In this document: positions 35,192-43,415 of the stretch, piece by piece
Layout: every line of letters starts with the position of its first letter
Numbering within the stretch: position 1 is the stretch's first letter
Assembly: GCF_026094475.1 (NCBI RefSeq)
Contig: NZ_JAPELL010000001.1
Location: forward strand, 1,574,326 to 1,638,325
DNA from: Homoserinimonas sedimenticola
GTDB taxonomy: Bacteria; Actinomycetota; Actinomycetes; Actinomycetales; Microbacteriaceae
Direction: 5' to 3'
DNA: 64,000 nucleotides
The notes under the pieces: model-generated
What the model was told of the DNA's origin: nothing
Databases searched by the model: none
What the model saw: only the letters and a program-made list of their open reading frames with translations
Position numbers and translations under genes: made by a program

Positions 35192-36069
35192 GCGCGAGGC
35201 ATCCGTCCCGCTGCCGCCTCGAGGGCCAGACGCGCCTTGACGGGCGTCGGCACGCTCAACCGAGCGGCGAGGATGTCACGGGCGGGCGTCCCCCGCAGAC
35301 GCCGGGCCAGCTCGGCAAAGAGCGAGTGGGCGAGGCACACGGCCCTGCGGCTCCCGGGCGGGAGGAGGGGCAGGGCCGCCCGCGAGACCCGCAGGTCGGA
35401 GTCGATGTCGTCGAGGATGCGCGCCTTGTCCGCCTCACTGAAGCTCGCGACATGCACCTGGGGGAAGTAGCTGCGACCGAGCGCCTCGTAGTCGTCGGCG
35501 AGGTCGCGGAGGAAGTTGACCTTCTGGAAGGCGGCGCCGAGCGCTCGTGCCCCCGCCCGCAGTTCGAGCAGCTGCGGCTCGGAACGCGAGTGACCGAGCA
35601 GGAAGGCCTGCAGGCACATGAGCCCGATGACCTCGGCCGAACCGTAGACGTAACGGGTGAAGCTCTCGGGGTCGTGCTCCGCCTGCTCGAGGTCGGCGCG
35701 CATCGACGCGAAGAAGGGCTCGGTGAGCTCGCGGCCGAAGCCCACCTCGCGGGCGCTGCGCGCGAAGGCGTGCACGATCGGGTTGGTGCAGTACCCGCGC
35801 TCGAGGGCCAGGTCGGTCTGCGCCTCGAGCTCGTCGAGGGCGCGCGCAGCCTCCGCCCGCGACATCCCGGCCTCGTCGGAGGCCCCGTCGACGACCTCGT
35901 CCGCGACCCGCACGAGGGCGTAGATGTTTGCCACATGCCGACGCACCCGAGGCTCGAGCAGGCGCGATGCGGCGCCGAAGGAGGTGGAGTACTCACGGAT
36001 CACGAGCGCGGAGGCCCGCTCACACACCCGCGTGTAGAGGTCGAGGCGATGGAGAGTGGTGGCGCTCAA
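35188..36069 (-). CDS. crtB: Phytoene synthase
   Basis: 293 residues. The first aspartate-rich motif is RVADEVVDG near 52-60; QKVNFLRDLADDYEALGRSYFP carries the second plus the squalene/phytoene synthase signature. Joins two GGPP to phytoene. The start is TTG at 36069, overlapping the crtE stop as TTGA, with a good ribosome site GGAGGGG; no ATG fits the family N-terminus. The rare start may lower its expression against crtE. Confidence 0.92.
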   Translation of the reverse strand: MSATTLHRLDLYTRVCERASALVIREYSTSFGAASRLLEPRVRRHVANIYALVRVADEVVDGASDEAGMSRAEAARALDELEAQTDLALERGYCTNPIVHAFARSAREVGFGRELTEPFFASMRADLEQAEHDPESFTRYVYGSAEVIGLMCLQAFLLGHSRSEPQLLELRAGARALGAAFQKVNFLRDLADDYEALGRSYFPQVHVASFSEADKARILDDIDSDLRVSRAALPLLPPGSRRAVCLAHSLFAELARRLRGTPARDILAARLSVPTPVKARLALEAAAGRMPRA

Positions 36070-37154
36070 CGGCCCCTCCTGAGCACGAGGTCGACGATGG
36101 GGATGAGGCGCTCCCGGAGCGACTCGGGGATGTGCGGGCGGGCGAGCACCTCGCGGGCCCGCTCGACGTGTTGGGCGAGCAGCTGCTCCGCGTAGTCGCG
36201 GGCGCCGCTCTGCTCGAGCCCCGCGCGCAGGGTCTGCGCATCCGCCTCCGAGAGGTCTGGGGAGCCGAAGAGCGGCGCGAGCTGGGCCCACAGACCCGTC
36301 CCCGCCGCATGCGCCACGAGCACCGTGCGCTTGCCCTCGCGCAGGTCGCTCGTGGTCGACTTGCCCGTCTCCTCGCTGTCGCCGAAGACGCCGAGCAGGT
36401 CGTCGACGACCTGGTAGGCGGTGCCCACCTCGCGGCCGAAGTCGCCCATCGACTCGACCACGGCATCCGACGCCCCCGCCAGCACGGCGCCCGCCTTGAG
36501 CGGCACCTCGAAGGAGTAGACGGCCGTCTTGAGGCGCGCCATCGAAAGGATGTTGTCGACGGTCGGGATGCGGATGGCGCCCGAGTAGTCGAGGTCGAGG
36601 AGCTCGCCCGCCGCGCTCGCGAAGAGGGCTTCATCCATGAGTTCGAGCAGCCGTCGCCGATTCTCCTCGCCGACACCGCTGCGGTCGATGAGCCGGTAGG
36701 AGTAGAAGAGGGCGAGGTCGCCCGCGACGACCGCGGCGCTCAGGCCGCGGTGCTCGGCGTCGCGCTGGGATGCACCCTCGCCGCGTGCCCGGTCGCGGTA
36801 GGTGCCCGAGATGTTGGGTTTGCCACGCCGCACGAAGTCGCGGTCGATCACGTCGTCGTGCACGATCAGGGCCGTGTGCAGCAACTCGAAGGCCGCGCCG
36901 ACCCACGGCAGGGCGGGTTCGTCGTGGGTGCCGTCGAGACCGTCGAAGGCCGCCACGACCATGCGCGGGCGGAAGAGCTTGCCGCCCGTCGTGTTGCGCC
37001 GCAGCTCCCGCCACAGCTCCACATACTCGGGGCCATAGGCGGATGCTCGCGCTCCCGAATCATCGAAGAACTCCTCCAGCGCCGCCACGACCGCACGGTA
37101 GCGTTCGCTGCCTCCGAGCGCCTGCTCATCGGGGTGGGGCAGACTACGCAGCAT
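36066..37154 (-). CDS. crtE: Geranylgeranyl diphosphate synthase
   Basis: 362 residues. Polyprenyl synthase motifs: LIVHDDVIDRDFVRRGKPN (first aspartate-rich motif DDVID) and YQVVDDLLGVFGD (second, DDLLGVFGD). GGKLFRPRMVVAAF marks the diphosphate site. Makes C20 GGPP from IPP and DMAPP. The ATG at 37154 and the idi ATG at 37153 share the palindrome CATG on opposite strands. A GGGGGTGG ribosome site sits inside the idi coding start. Upstream ATGs in the frame lie within idi. Confidence 0.92.
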   Translation of the reverse strand: MLRSLPHPDEQALGGSERYRAVVAALEEFFDDSGARASAYGPEYVELWRELRRNTTGGKLFRPRMVVAAFDGLDGTHDEPALPWVGAAFELLHTALIVHDDVIDRDFVRRGKPNISGTYRDRARGEGASQRDAEHRGLSAAVVAGDLALFYSYRLIDRSGVGEENRRRLLELMDEALFASAAGELLDLDYSGAIRIPTVDNILSMARLKTAVYSFEVPLKAGAVLAGASDAVVESMGDFGREVGTAYQVVDDLLGVFGDSEETGKSTTSDLREGKRTVLVAHAAGTGLWAQLAPLFGSPDLSEADAQTLRAGLEQSGARDYAEQLLAQHVERAREVLARPHIPESLRERLIPIVDLVLRRGR

Positions 37155-37677
37155 GGAATCCACCCCCGAGCTCGTTGTGCTCCTCTCGGAGGACGGCACT
37201 CCCGTCGGCACCGCCGACAAGGCGACCGTGCACACGAGCGACACGCCCCTGCACCTGGCCTTCTCCTGCCACCTTTACAACGACGCAGGAGAGGTGCTCG
37301 TGACCCGCCGGGCGCTCGGCAAGGCGACCTGGCCGGGCGTGTGGACGAACAGCTTCTGCGGGCATCCGGCGCCTGGCGAGCACCCCGAGGAGGCGCTCGT
37401 GCGGCGCGCGCGTCGTGAGCTCGGGGCGACCGTGGCGGATGTCGAGGTGGTGTTGCCGGAGTTCCGCTACCGGGCGGTCGATGCATCCGGAATCGTGGAG
37501 AACGAGGTCTGCCCCGTCTACCGCGCCCGGGTCGTGGGCGCGTTCGAACCGGCACCCGACGAGATTGCCGAGTACGCCTGGGTGAGCCCCGACGCCCTCG
37601 CGGACGCCGTGCGCGCCACGCCCTTCGCCTTCAGCCCCTGGCTCGTGCTGCAGCTGGAACAGCTCGCCCGCGCCTGA
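37153..37677 (+). CDS. idi: Isopentenyl-diphosphate isomerase, type I
   Basis: 174 residues. NSFCGHPAPGEHPEEALVRRARREL has the catalytic cysteine and Nudix-like metal site; ENEVCPVYRA holds the second-half glutamate. Converts IPP to DMAPP for CrtE. Divergent from crtE with the two start codons overlapping. A GGGGTGGGG stretch upstream may serve as ribosome site. Confidence 0.93.
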   Translation: MESTPELVVLLSEDGTPVGTADKATVHTSDTPLHLAFSCHLYNDAGEVLVTRRALGKATWPGVWTNSFCGHPAPGEHPEEALVRRARRELGATVADVEVVLPEFRYRAVDASGIVENEVCPVYRARVVGAFEPAPDEIAEYAWVSPDALADAVRATPFAFSPWLVLQLEQLARA

Positions 37678-37685
37678 ACAGGACA

Positions 37686-38177
37686 TCATCTGGTGCCCCG
37701 AGCCACACGCACATCTTCAGGGATGCTCTCGCGATAGACGTCGACGACCCGACGAAGGTACTCGGTGATGGTGTCACGCTCCTCTTCACTGAAGCTCTGG
37801 ATCACCCGGTCGATGCTGCGCACCATGGGCGTGAGCGCGGCCATCGCGCTCGCGATCGACTGCGGCGCGGGAACCACCACGACAGCGCGCCGGTCGGTCG
37901 GATGCGCCTCACGCGTGACGTGGCCGACCTTCACGAGGCGGTCGACAACGACGGTCGTCGCCGCCGTGCTGATGTCGAGGGCACGGGCGAGGGCGGTGGG
38001 GCTCATGGGACCGCGCTGAATGAGGTACTGCATGGCCTGCAGGTCGGTGGAGTTGACGGTGAGTTCGCGGCCGAGGTGCGCCTGGAAGTCGTCGCTGAGC
38101 TGAGTGAACTCGCGCAGGAGTCTCGTGCTCTCGTGCACCTCGATTCGAGTTCCCTCTCCCGCTTGCATGTCACCCAT
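37686..38177 (-). CDS. MarR family regulator, candidate carotenoid repressor
   Basis: 163 residues from the ATG at 38177. The winged helix has LQAMQYLIQRGPMSPTALARALDISTAATTVVVDRLVKVGHVTREAHPTDRRAV, the core of MarR. Start is uncertain: ATGs at 38225, 38177 and 38168 are in frame, and the first would overlap the divergent promoter. It converges with idi (8 bases between stops) and is divergent from the MMPL gene. In Corynebacterium glutamicum the MarR-type CrtR, which senses GGPP, sits next to crtE with an MMPL gene in the cluster. The same three elements here suggest an analogous role. Confidence 0.82.
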   Translation of the reverse strand: MGDMQAGEGTRIEVHESTRLLREFTQLSDDFQAHLGRELTVNSTDLQAMQYLIQRGPMSPTALARALDISTAATTVVVDRLVKVGHVTREAHPTDRRAVVVVPAPQSIASAMAALTPMVRSIDRVIQSFSEEERDTITEYLRRVVDVYRESIPEDVRVARGTR

Positions 38178-38190
38178 TCTAGGGCTACGT

Positions 38191-38225
38191 TTGCTACGCC
38201 GTCTAGTAATTAGATAATCTAGCAA
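38191..38225. promoter_or_regulatory. AT-rich promoter/operator between marR and the MMPL gene
   Basis: A TTGCTA box at 38191 and GATAAT at 38213 are spaced by 16 bases and read toward the MMPL gene. Inverted TTGCTA (38191-38196) and TAGCAA (38220-38225), plus CTAG boxes at 38203 and 38219, form a palindromic frame over it. The site is far more AT-rich than its surroundings. A MarR dimer binding here would repress both genes. Confidence 0.55.
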
Positions 38226-38245
38226 TCTTCTCGAGGGGAACCCGG

Positions 38246-40303
38246 ATGCGCCGCCTCAGGCACTTCATCACTGCCGCACGCAGCTCGTGGATCGTGCTCG
38301 CCGTTGCCGCCTCGGCGAGCGCCGCGCTCCTTGCCCTCGCCCCCGAGAGCTCGGAAGGCGCGCCCGGCACCGGCCTGCCCGAGTCGGCCGAATCCGCCAA
38401 GGTCGCCGCCCTCCAGGAACGCTTCCCCGACGCCGACACCAGCACCGCGCTCATCGTCTTCACGCGCGACGGCGAGCTGAGCGACGCGGATGTCACGGCC
38501 ATCGCCGAGCGCGGCGAGCAGATCGCGGCATCCGTCGACGCCGAGTTCCTCCCGCCCGCGACCGTCTCGGACGACGGCACCGCCGCCCTCCTGCCCGTGC
38601 CGCTCGACGCGATCGACGACGTCGACGAGCGGGCGGAGCGCACGGCCGAGCTGCGCGAACTCATCAACGAGGACCTGCCCTCCGGACTGTCGGCCCTCCT
38701 GACCGGGCCTGAGGGCTTCGCGGTCGACCTCGCGGGCGTCTTCGACGGCGCCAACTTCACCCTGCTGCTCACGACCGTCATCGTCGTCGCGCTGCTCCTG
38801 ATCGTGACCTACCGCAGCCCCTGGCTGTGGCTCGTGCCGCTCGCGGTGGTCGGCACCGCCGACGCCGTCGCGGGAGTCGTGGCCCGGCACGTCGCCACGC
38901 TCGTCGGGGTCGAACTGGATGCCTCCATCACGGGCATCCTCTCGGTGCTCGTCTTCGGCGCCGGCACCAACTACGCGCTCCTGCTGATCGCCCGCTACCG
39001 CGACGAGCTGCGGCTGCACGAGGACCGGCGCGAGGCCATGAGCGTCGCCCTCCGGGGCGCCGGCCCCGCGATTCTCGCCTCGGGCGGCACCGTCGCGCTC
39101 AGCCTGCTGACGCTCCTCTTCGCGTCGCTCGGCGGCAACCGCGCGCTCGGCCTCGCGTGCGCGGCCGGCATCGTCGTCGCCATGATCTTCGCGCTGCTCG
39201 TGCTGCCCGCCGCGCTCGTGCTCTTCGGCCGCGGACTGTTCTGGCCCTACGTGCCGCGCTTCGACTCCGAGGATCGGCTTGCGCGGGGCTTCTGGCATGG
39301 GCTCGGCACGCGGGTGTCGCGGCATCCGGCTATCGTCGCCGTCATTGGCGTCGTGGTGCTCGCCGGGCTCGCCCTCGCGGTGCCGTCGGTGCAGGTCGGC
39401 CTCGCCCAGACGGAACGCTTCACCTCCACCCCCGAGGCGGTCGTCGGGCAGGAGGTGATCGCCTCAGCGTTCAGCGCGGGCAGCGGCTCCCCCGCCATCG
39501 TGATCGCCGAGACGGATGCTGCGGAGCGGGTCGCGGCCAAAGCATCCGAGGTCAACGGGGTCGAGAGCGTGCGCGAGACGGGCGAGGCGGACGGGCTCAC
39601 CCGACTGAGCGTCTCGCTCACCTCGGCGGCAGAGACGGAGGAGTCGTTCGCAACCATCACCGAGCTGCGCGCCACACTCGATGAGTCGGCGCTCGTGGGT
39701 GGGCTCGACGCCGAGAGCCTCGACGCGGCACAGCTGCAGGAACGCGACCAGGCGCTCGTCATCCCGCTCATCCTCGGTGTCGTGCTGCTCGTTCTGGTGC
39801 TGCTGCTGCGCTCGCTGCTCGCCCCCGTCATCCTGCTGCTGACCGTCGTCGCGTCGTTCTTCGCGAGCCTCGGGGCGTCGTGGTTGCTGTTCCAAACGGT
39901 GTTCGACTTCCCCGCGCTCGACAACTCGGTCGTGCTCTTCAGCTTCCTCTTCCTCGTCGCGCTCGGGGTCGACTACAACATCTTCCTCGTCACCCGGGCT
40001 CGCGAGGAGGCCTCATCGCTGGGGACGCGGCGAGGAATGGTACGCGCCCTGGCGGCGACCGGCGGGGTCATCACGAGTGCGGGCATCCTGCTCGCCGCTG
40101 TCTTCGCGGTGCTCGGCGTGCTGCCCCTCATCACGCTCACGCAGATCGGCATCATCGTGTGCGTCGGCGTGCTGATCGACACGCTGCTCGTGCGGACCGT
40201 GATCGTGCCCGCGTTCGCGTTCATGCTGGGCGACTGGTTCTGGTGGCCGCGACAGGGGCGGGTCGCGGCGCACGTGCCGGCGGAGGCGCGACACGTCGCG
40301 TAG
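38246..40303 (+). CDS. MMPL/RND family transporter
   Basis: 685 residues with two repeats, each a helix followed by a large extracytoplasmic loop and five helices. GAGTNYALLLIARYRDELR and ALGVDYNIFLVTRAREE are the paired MMPL signatures; the conserved D-Y in GVDYNIF drives proton flow. The N-terminus has one hydrophobic helix and no cleavage site. Good GAGGGGAACCCGG ribosome site. Beside carotenoid genes it may move lipid or carotenoid, as guessed for the C. glutamicum homologue; drug export is another option. Confidence 0.85.
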   Translation: MRRLRHFITAARSSWIVLAVAASASAALLALAPESSEGAPGTGLPESAESAKVAALQERFPDADTSTALIVFTRDGELSDADVTAIAERGEQIAASVDAEFLPPATVSDDGTAALLPVPLDAIDDVDERAERTAELRELINEDLPSGLSALLTGPEGFAVDLAGVFDGANFTLLLTTVIVVALLLIVTYRSPWLWLVPLAVVGTADAVAGVVARHVATLVGVELDASITGILSVLVFGAGTNYALLLIARYRDELRLHEDRREAMSVALRGAGPAILASGGTVALSLLTLLFASLGGNRALGLACAAGIVVAMIFALLVLPAALVLFGRGLFWPYVPRFDSEDRLARGFWHGLGTRVSRHPAIVAVIGVVVLAGLALAVPSVQVGLAQTERFTSTPEAVVGQEVIASAFSAGSGSPAIVIAETDAAERVAAKASEVNGVESVRETGEADGLTRLSVSLTSAAETEESFATITELRATLDESALVGGLDAESLDAAQLQERDQALVIPLILGVVLLVLVLLLRSLLAPVILLLTVVASFFASLGASWLLFQTVFDFPALDNSVVLFSFLFLVALGVDYNIFLVTRAREEASSLGTRRGMVRALAATGGVITSAGILLAAVFAVLGVLPLITLTQIGIIVCVGVLIDTLLVRTVIVPAFAFMLGDWFWWPRQGRVAAHVPAEARHVA

Positions 40304-40500
40304 GTGCGGCTTCGCGCAGCCGCTGCTCGGTGGCAGCACCGGCCTGCGCCTGCCTCGACTGCGCGCCGCCGCCCGCTGCACTCTCGTCAATGCTTCGTTG
40401 AGTGGACACATATTCGTCTTCGAGCGGGGCCCAGATGACGGTGGAGCGCGAATTTTCGTCCACTCGATGCGACACGATTACGGCGCCGGCGCGCCTGTCA

Positions 40501-40560
40501 GCGCAGGCCCGGTTAGCGCAGGCCCGGTTAGCGCAGACCCGGTCAGCGCAGACCGGCGGA
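40501..40560. repeat. 15-bp tandem repeat with a stop codon in each unit
   Basis: Four units of GCGCAGGCCCGGTTA type, the third and fourth slightly changed. On the minus strand each reads CTG-CGC-stop in the frame of the TetR gene ending here. Stops lie at 40543, 40528, 40513 and 40498. The gene ends at the first of them. Confidence 0.82.
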
Positions 40561-41187
40561 TGCCAGCACTCGCGGATCTGCGCCGCACGCCGTCAGCCGT
40601 GCCGCGGCGGCACGCGCCGCCCGGTCGTAGGGCACGGACGACCCCGAGATGAGTGAGCGCGAGTTGGCCGTCTCGACGAGGGACGTGAGCTCGAACGCGA
40701 GCTGTTCGGCGTCGTCGCACCCCGGAAGCTCACCGGCGTCGATCGCCTGGTTGATCGTGCGAACGAAGTAGGAGTCGCGATCTGCGATGGCGCGGGCGAT
40801 CGCGTCGCGCACAGGGCCGGGACGGGAATCGAGCTCGGCCGAGGCGGCGAGGAAGAAGCATCCGCCCTCGAACACCCGGCCCGCCGAGTAGTCGAGCCAC
40901 GCCCGCACGAGGGCGACCACACGCCGAAGGCCCCGCGGATGCTCACGCACGGGTTCGATCACGGTCGCCACGAATAACGTGCGCGCCGCCTCGACGGTGG
41001 CGAGCTGCAGCTGCTCCTTGGAGCCGAACAGGGCGGCCACACCACTCTTGCTCGCGTCGACCTCGCCCGCGAGTCGCCCGATCGAGAGCCCTTCGAGCCC
41101 ATCGGTGGAGGCGAGCTGCATGGCGCGGTCGAGCACGGCGCGGCGCGACTGATCGCCGCGCGCCCGTCGACCGTCGACCTTCTCCAC
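40543..41187 (-). CDS. TetR family regulator
   Basis: 214 residues. The N-terminal helix-turn-helix is RRAVLDRAMQLAS with IGRLAGEVDASKSGVAALFGSKEQL. The C-terminal ligand domain has FEGGCFFLAASAELDSRPGPVRDAI, typical of the TetR_C_33 kind. Divergent from the alpha/beta hydrolase, with two direct operator-like repeats in between. Ligand unknown. C-terminal end lies in a tandem repeat. Confidence 0.88.
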   Translation of the reverse strand: MEKVDGRRARGDQSRRAVLDRAMQLASTDGLEGLSIGRLAGEVDASKSGVAALFGSKEQLQLATVEAARTLFVATVIEPVREHPRGLRRVVALVRAWLDYSAGRVFEGGCFFLAASAELDSRPGPVRDAIARAIADRDSYFVRTINQAIDAGELPGCDDAEQLAFELTSLVETANSRSLISGSSVPYDRAARAAAARLTACGADPRVLASAGLR

Positions 41188-41200
41188 GCGGCCAGTTTAC

Positions 41201-41246
41201 GTGTACGCTCGTGCGTATTGTTATATGTGTACGGTCGTTCGTATTC
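41201..41246. promoter_or_regulatory. Duplicated operator-like repeat between tetR and hydrolase
   Basis: GTGTACGCTCGTGCGTATT (41201) and GTGTACGGTCGTTCGTATT (41227) are direct repeats 26 bases apart. Each contains an imperfect TACG...CGTA dyad of 14 bases, the size of a TetR half-turn site. They cover the only gap between the divergent genes. Confidence 0.72.
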
Positions 41247-41274
41247 TTTTCTTAGGGAGCCCCGAGGAGACCAC

Positions 41275-42153
41275 ATGCTGATCCACACCGCCTTCGCCGC
41301 CGCCCAGGCCGTCTCGCCGGAGCTTGCGGCGCGCGCCGCGCTGCCACTCTTCCGCCGAGTCGGCCCGCCGCTGCCCGTGCGGGACCAGGAACGCGCCACC
41401 CACGATGCGGCCCGTCGCGGCAGCATCCGAGTCCGTGGCAAGCGCGTGATCACCTACGCCTGGGGCGATGGGTCGCGACCCGTGCTGCTCGTGCACGGCT
41501 GGCGCGGACGCGCGGCACAGTTCGCCGCTCTCATCCGCCAGCTACGCGCCGCCGGCCACAGCGTCGTCGCCTTCGACGCACCCGCCAACGGCGACTCCCC
41601 TGGCCGCTACGCGGACGTGCTCGACTACACCCTCGCGATCCGGGAACTCGAGAGGCGGCACGGCGGCTTCGAGGCGATCATCGCGCACTCCTTCGGGCTG
41701 CTCTCGGCCGTGGCATCCGTCGTCGAGGGCGCCGACGCGCGGCGGGTCGTCGGCATCGCGGGCGTCGCGGAGCCCCTGCACCTGCTCCACCAGTTCGGGC
41801 GGATGCTGCGGCTCACACCCGAGACCCAGGCGGCGTTGCGCGTGCGCTTCGAGCGGCGCGTGTTCCCCGAGCATCCGGGCATCGTCGACCGCTACTCGGG
41901 CCTGCTCAACCCGCTGCCCGAGCAGGTGCCGCTGCTGCTCGTGCACGACCGCGGCGACACGGTGATCGAGGTGGAACAGTCCGAGCAGCTACACGCCGCC
42001 CACGGCGAGCGCTCGACACTCCTGCTGACGGAGGGGCTCGGGCACCGCCGCATCCTCTCGGCCGACGTCACGCTCGACGCGGTGCTGAGCTTCGTGGAGG
42101 GGGCGGATGCCGCGGCTCCCGCCACCCGCGACGACCAGTTCTGGGCGCTCTGA
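41275..42153 (+). CDS. Alpha/beta hydrolase
   Basis: 292 residues. LLVHGWRGRAAQF gives the oxyanion-hole HG; the nucleophile serine is in IIAHSFGLLS; the acid is in LLVHDRGDTVI and the base histidine in GLGHRRILS. The ATG at 41275 follows GAGGAGACCAC. Likely a cytoplasmic esterase or lipase-like enzyme induced through the divergent TetR regulator. Substrate unknown. Confidence 0.85.
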   Translation: MLIHTAFAAAQAVSPELAARAALPLFRRVGPPLPVRDQERATHDAARRGSIRVRGKRVITYAWGDGSRPVLLVHGWRGRAAQFAALIRQLRAAGHSVVAFDAPANGDSPGRYADVLDYTLAIRELERRHGGFEAIIAHSFGLLSAVASVVEGADARRVVGIAGVAEPLHLLHQFGRMLRLTPETQAALRVRFERRVFPEHPGIVDRYSGLLNPLPEQVPLLLVHDRGDTVIEVEQSEQLHAAHGERSTLLLTEGLGHRRILSADVTLDAVLSFVEGADAAAPATRDDQFWAL

Positions 42154-42169
42154 GACCTCGCTACTCAAC

Positions 42170-43408
42170 CTACGGGCGGGCGCGCGGCGCGAGTCGCTGC
42201 AGCTGCGTCACGTGGGCCGGCGTGAGCTCATCCAGCGTTGACACCTCGAGCAGCTTCATGGTGCGCACGACCTGCTCCGACAGGATCTGGATCGCGCGGT
42301 CGACGCCCGCGCGGCCACCCGCCATGAGTCCGTAGAGGTACGCACGCCCGATGAGCGTGAACTTGGCCCCAAGGGCGACGGATGCCACGATGTCGGCGCC
42401 CGACATGATGCCGGTGTCCACGTGCACCTCGAGGTCGGTGCCGACCTCGCGCACGACGTCGGGAAGCAGGTGGAACGGGATGGGCGCGCGGTCGAGCTGG
42501 CGTCCGCCGTGGTTGGAGAGCACGATGCCGTCGACGCCCTGATCGGCCATGAGCCGAGCATCCGCCACCGTCTGCACACCCTTGACGACGAGCTTGCCCG
42601 GCCACATGCTGCGGATGATGTCGAGGTCCTCGAGCGAGATGGTGGGGTCCATGGCGCTGTCGAGCAGCTCGCCCACCGTGCCGCCCGTCGAGGTGAGGGA
42701 AGCGAACTCGAGCGGGGCCGTGGTGAGGAAGTTGATCCACCACTCCGGCCGCGGGATCGCGTTCACGATCGTGCCGAGGGTGAGCGCCGGCGGAATCGAG
42801 AAGCCGTTGCGCTTGTCGCGCAGGCGAGCGCCTGCGACGGGGGTGTCGACCGTGAAGAAGAGCGTGTCGAAGCCCTCCGCTGCGGCGCGGCGCACGAGTT
42901 CGTAGGAGATCTCGCGCTCCCGCATGACGTAGAGCTGGAACCAGTTGCGGCCATGCGGGTTCGCCGCCTTGACGCCCTCGATCGAGGTGGTGCCGAGGGT
43001 TGACAGCGTGAAGGGGATGCCCGCGGCGCCCGCAGCGCCCGCGCCTGCCGTCTCTCCCTCGCTGTGCATGAGACGTGTGAATCCGGTGGGCGCGATGCCG
43101 AAGGGCAAGGCGCTGGGCCCGCCGAGCACCTCGCAGCTCGTGTCGACCTCCGGCACGTTGCGCAGGATGCCGGGATGGAACTCGATGTCCTGGAACGCCT
43201 GGCGCGCCCGCTGTATCGAGATCTCCTCCTCAGCTGCGCCCTCCGTGTAGTCAAAGGGGGCCTTGGGCGTGCGGCGCTTCGCAATAAGGCGCAGGTCATG
43301 GATCGTGTGGGCCGCGGCCAACCGGCGCCGCTTGGCGTTGAGGTCCGGCTGCTTGAACTTCATGAGTTGCATGAGGTCGCGGGGATTGGGGAATTGGCGC
43401 TGCACCAT
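42170..43408 (-). CDS. lldD: FMN-dependent L-lactate dehydrogenase / alpha-hydroxy-acid oxidase
   Basis: 412 residues. [55 protein letters not shown] (catalytic histidine and substrate arginine) and [12 protein letters not shown] make up the full FMN-barrel motif set. Oxidises L-lactate to pyruvate, passing electrons to quinone. It starts 8 bases after rhaB, so it belongs to the rhamnose operon, where lactate is the product of lactaldehyde oxidation. Another 2-hydroxyacid cannot be excluded. Confidence 0.9.
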   Translation of the reverse strand: MVQRQFPNPRDLMQLMKFKQPDLNAKRRRLAAAHTIHDLRLIAKRRTPKAPFDYTEGAAEEEISIQRARQAFQDIEFHPGILRNVPEVDTSCEVLGGPSALPFGIAPTGFTRLMHSEGETAGAGAAGAAGIPFTLSTLGTTSIEGVKAANPHGRNWFQLYVMREREISYELVRRAAAEGFDTLFFTVDTPVAGARLRDKRNGFSIPPALTLGTIVNAIPRPEWWINFLTTAPLEFASLTSTGGTVGELLDSAMDPTISLEDLDIIRSMWPGKLVVKGVQTVADARLMADQGVDGIVLSNHGGRQLDRAPIPFHLLPDVVREVGTDLEVHVDTGIMSGADIVASVALGAKFTLIGRAYLYGLMAGGRAGVDRAIQILSEQVVRTMKLLEVSTLDELTPAHVTQLQRLAPRARP

Positions 43409-43415
43409 GGTGTAC

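Noticed and set aside
42159-42170. Fragment CGCTACTCAACC of the intergenic palindrome at the lldD stop
   Set aside because: Only 12 bases and one arm, so it is too short to list as an element of its own, though it fits the same repeat family.
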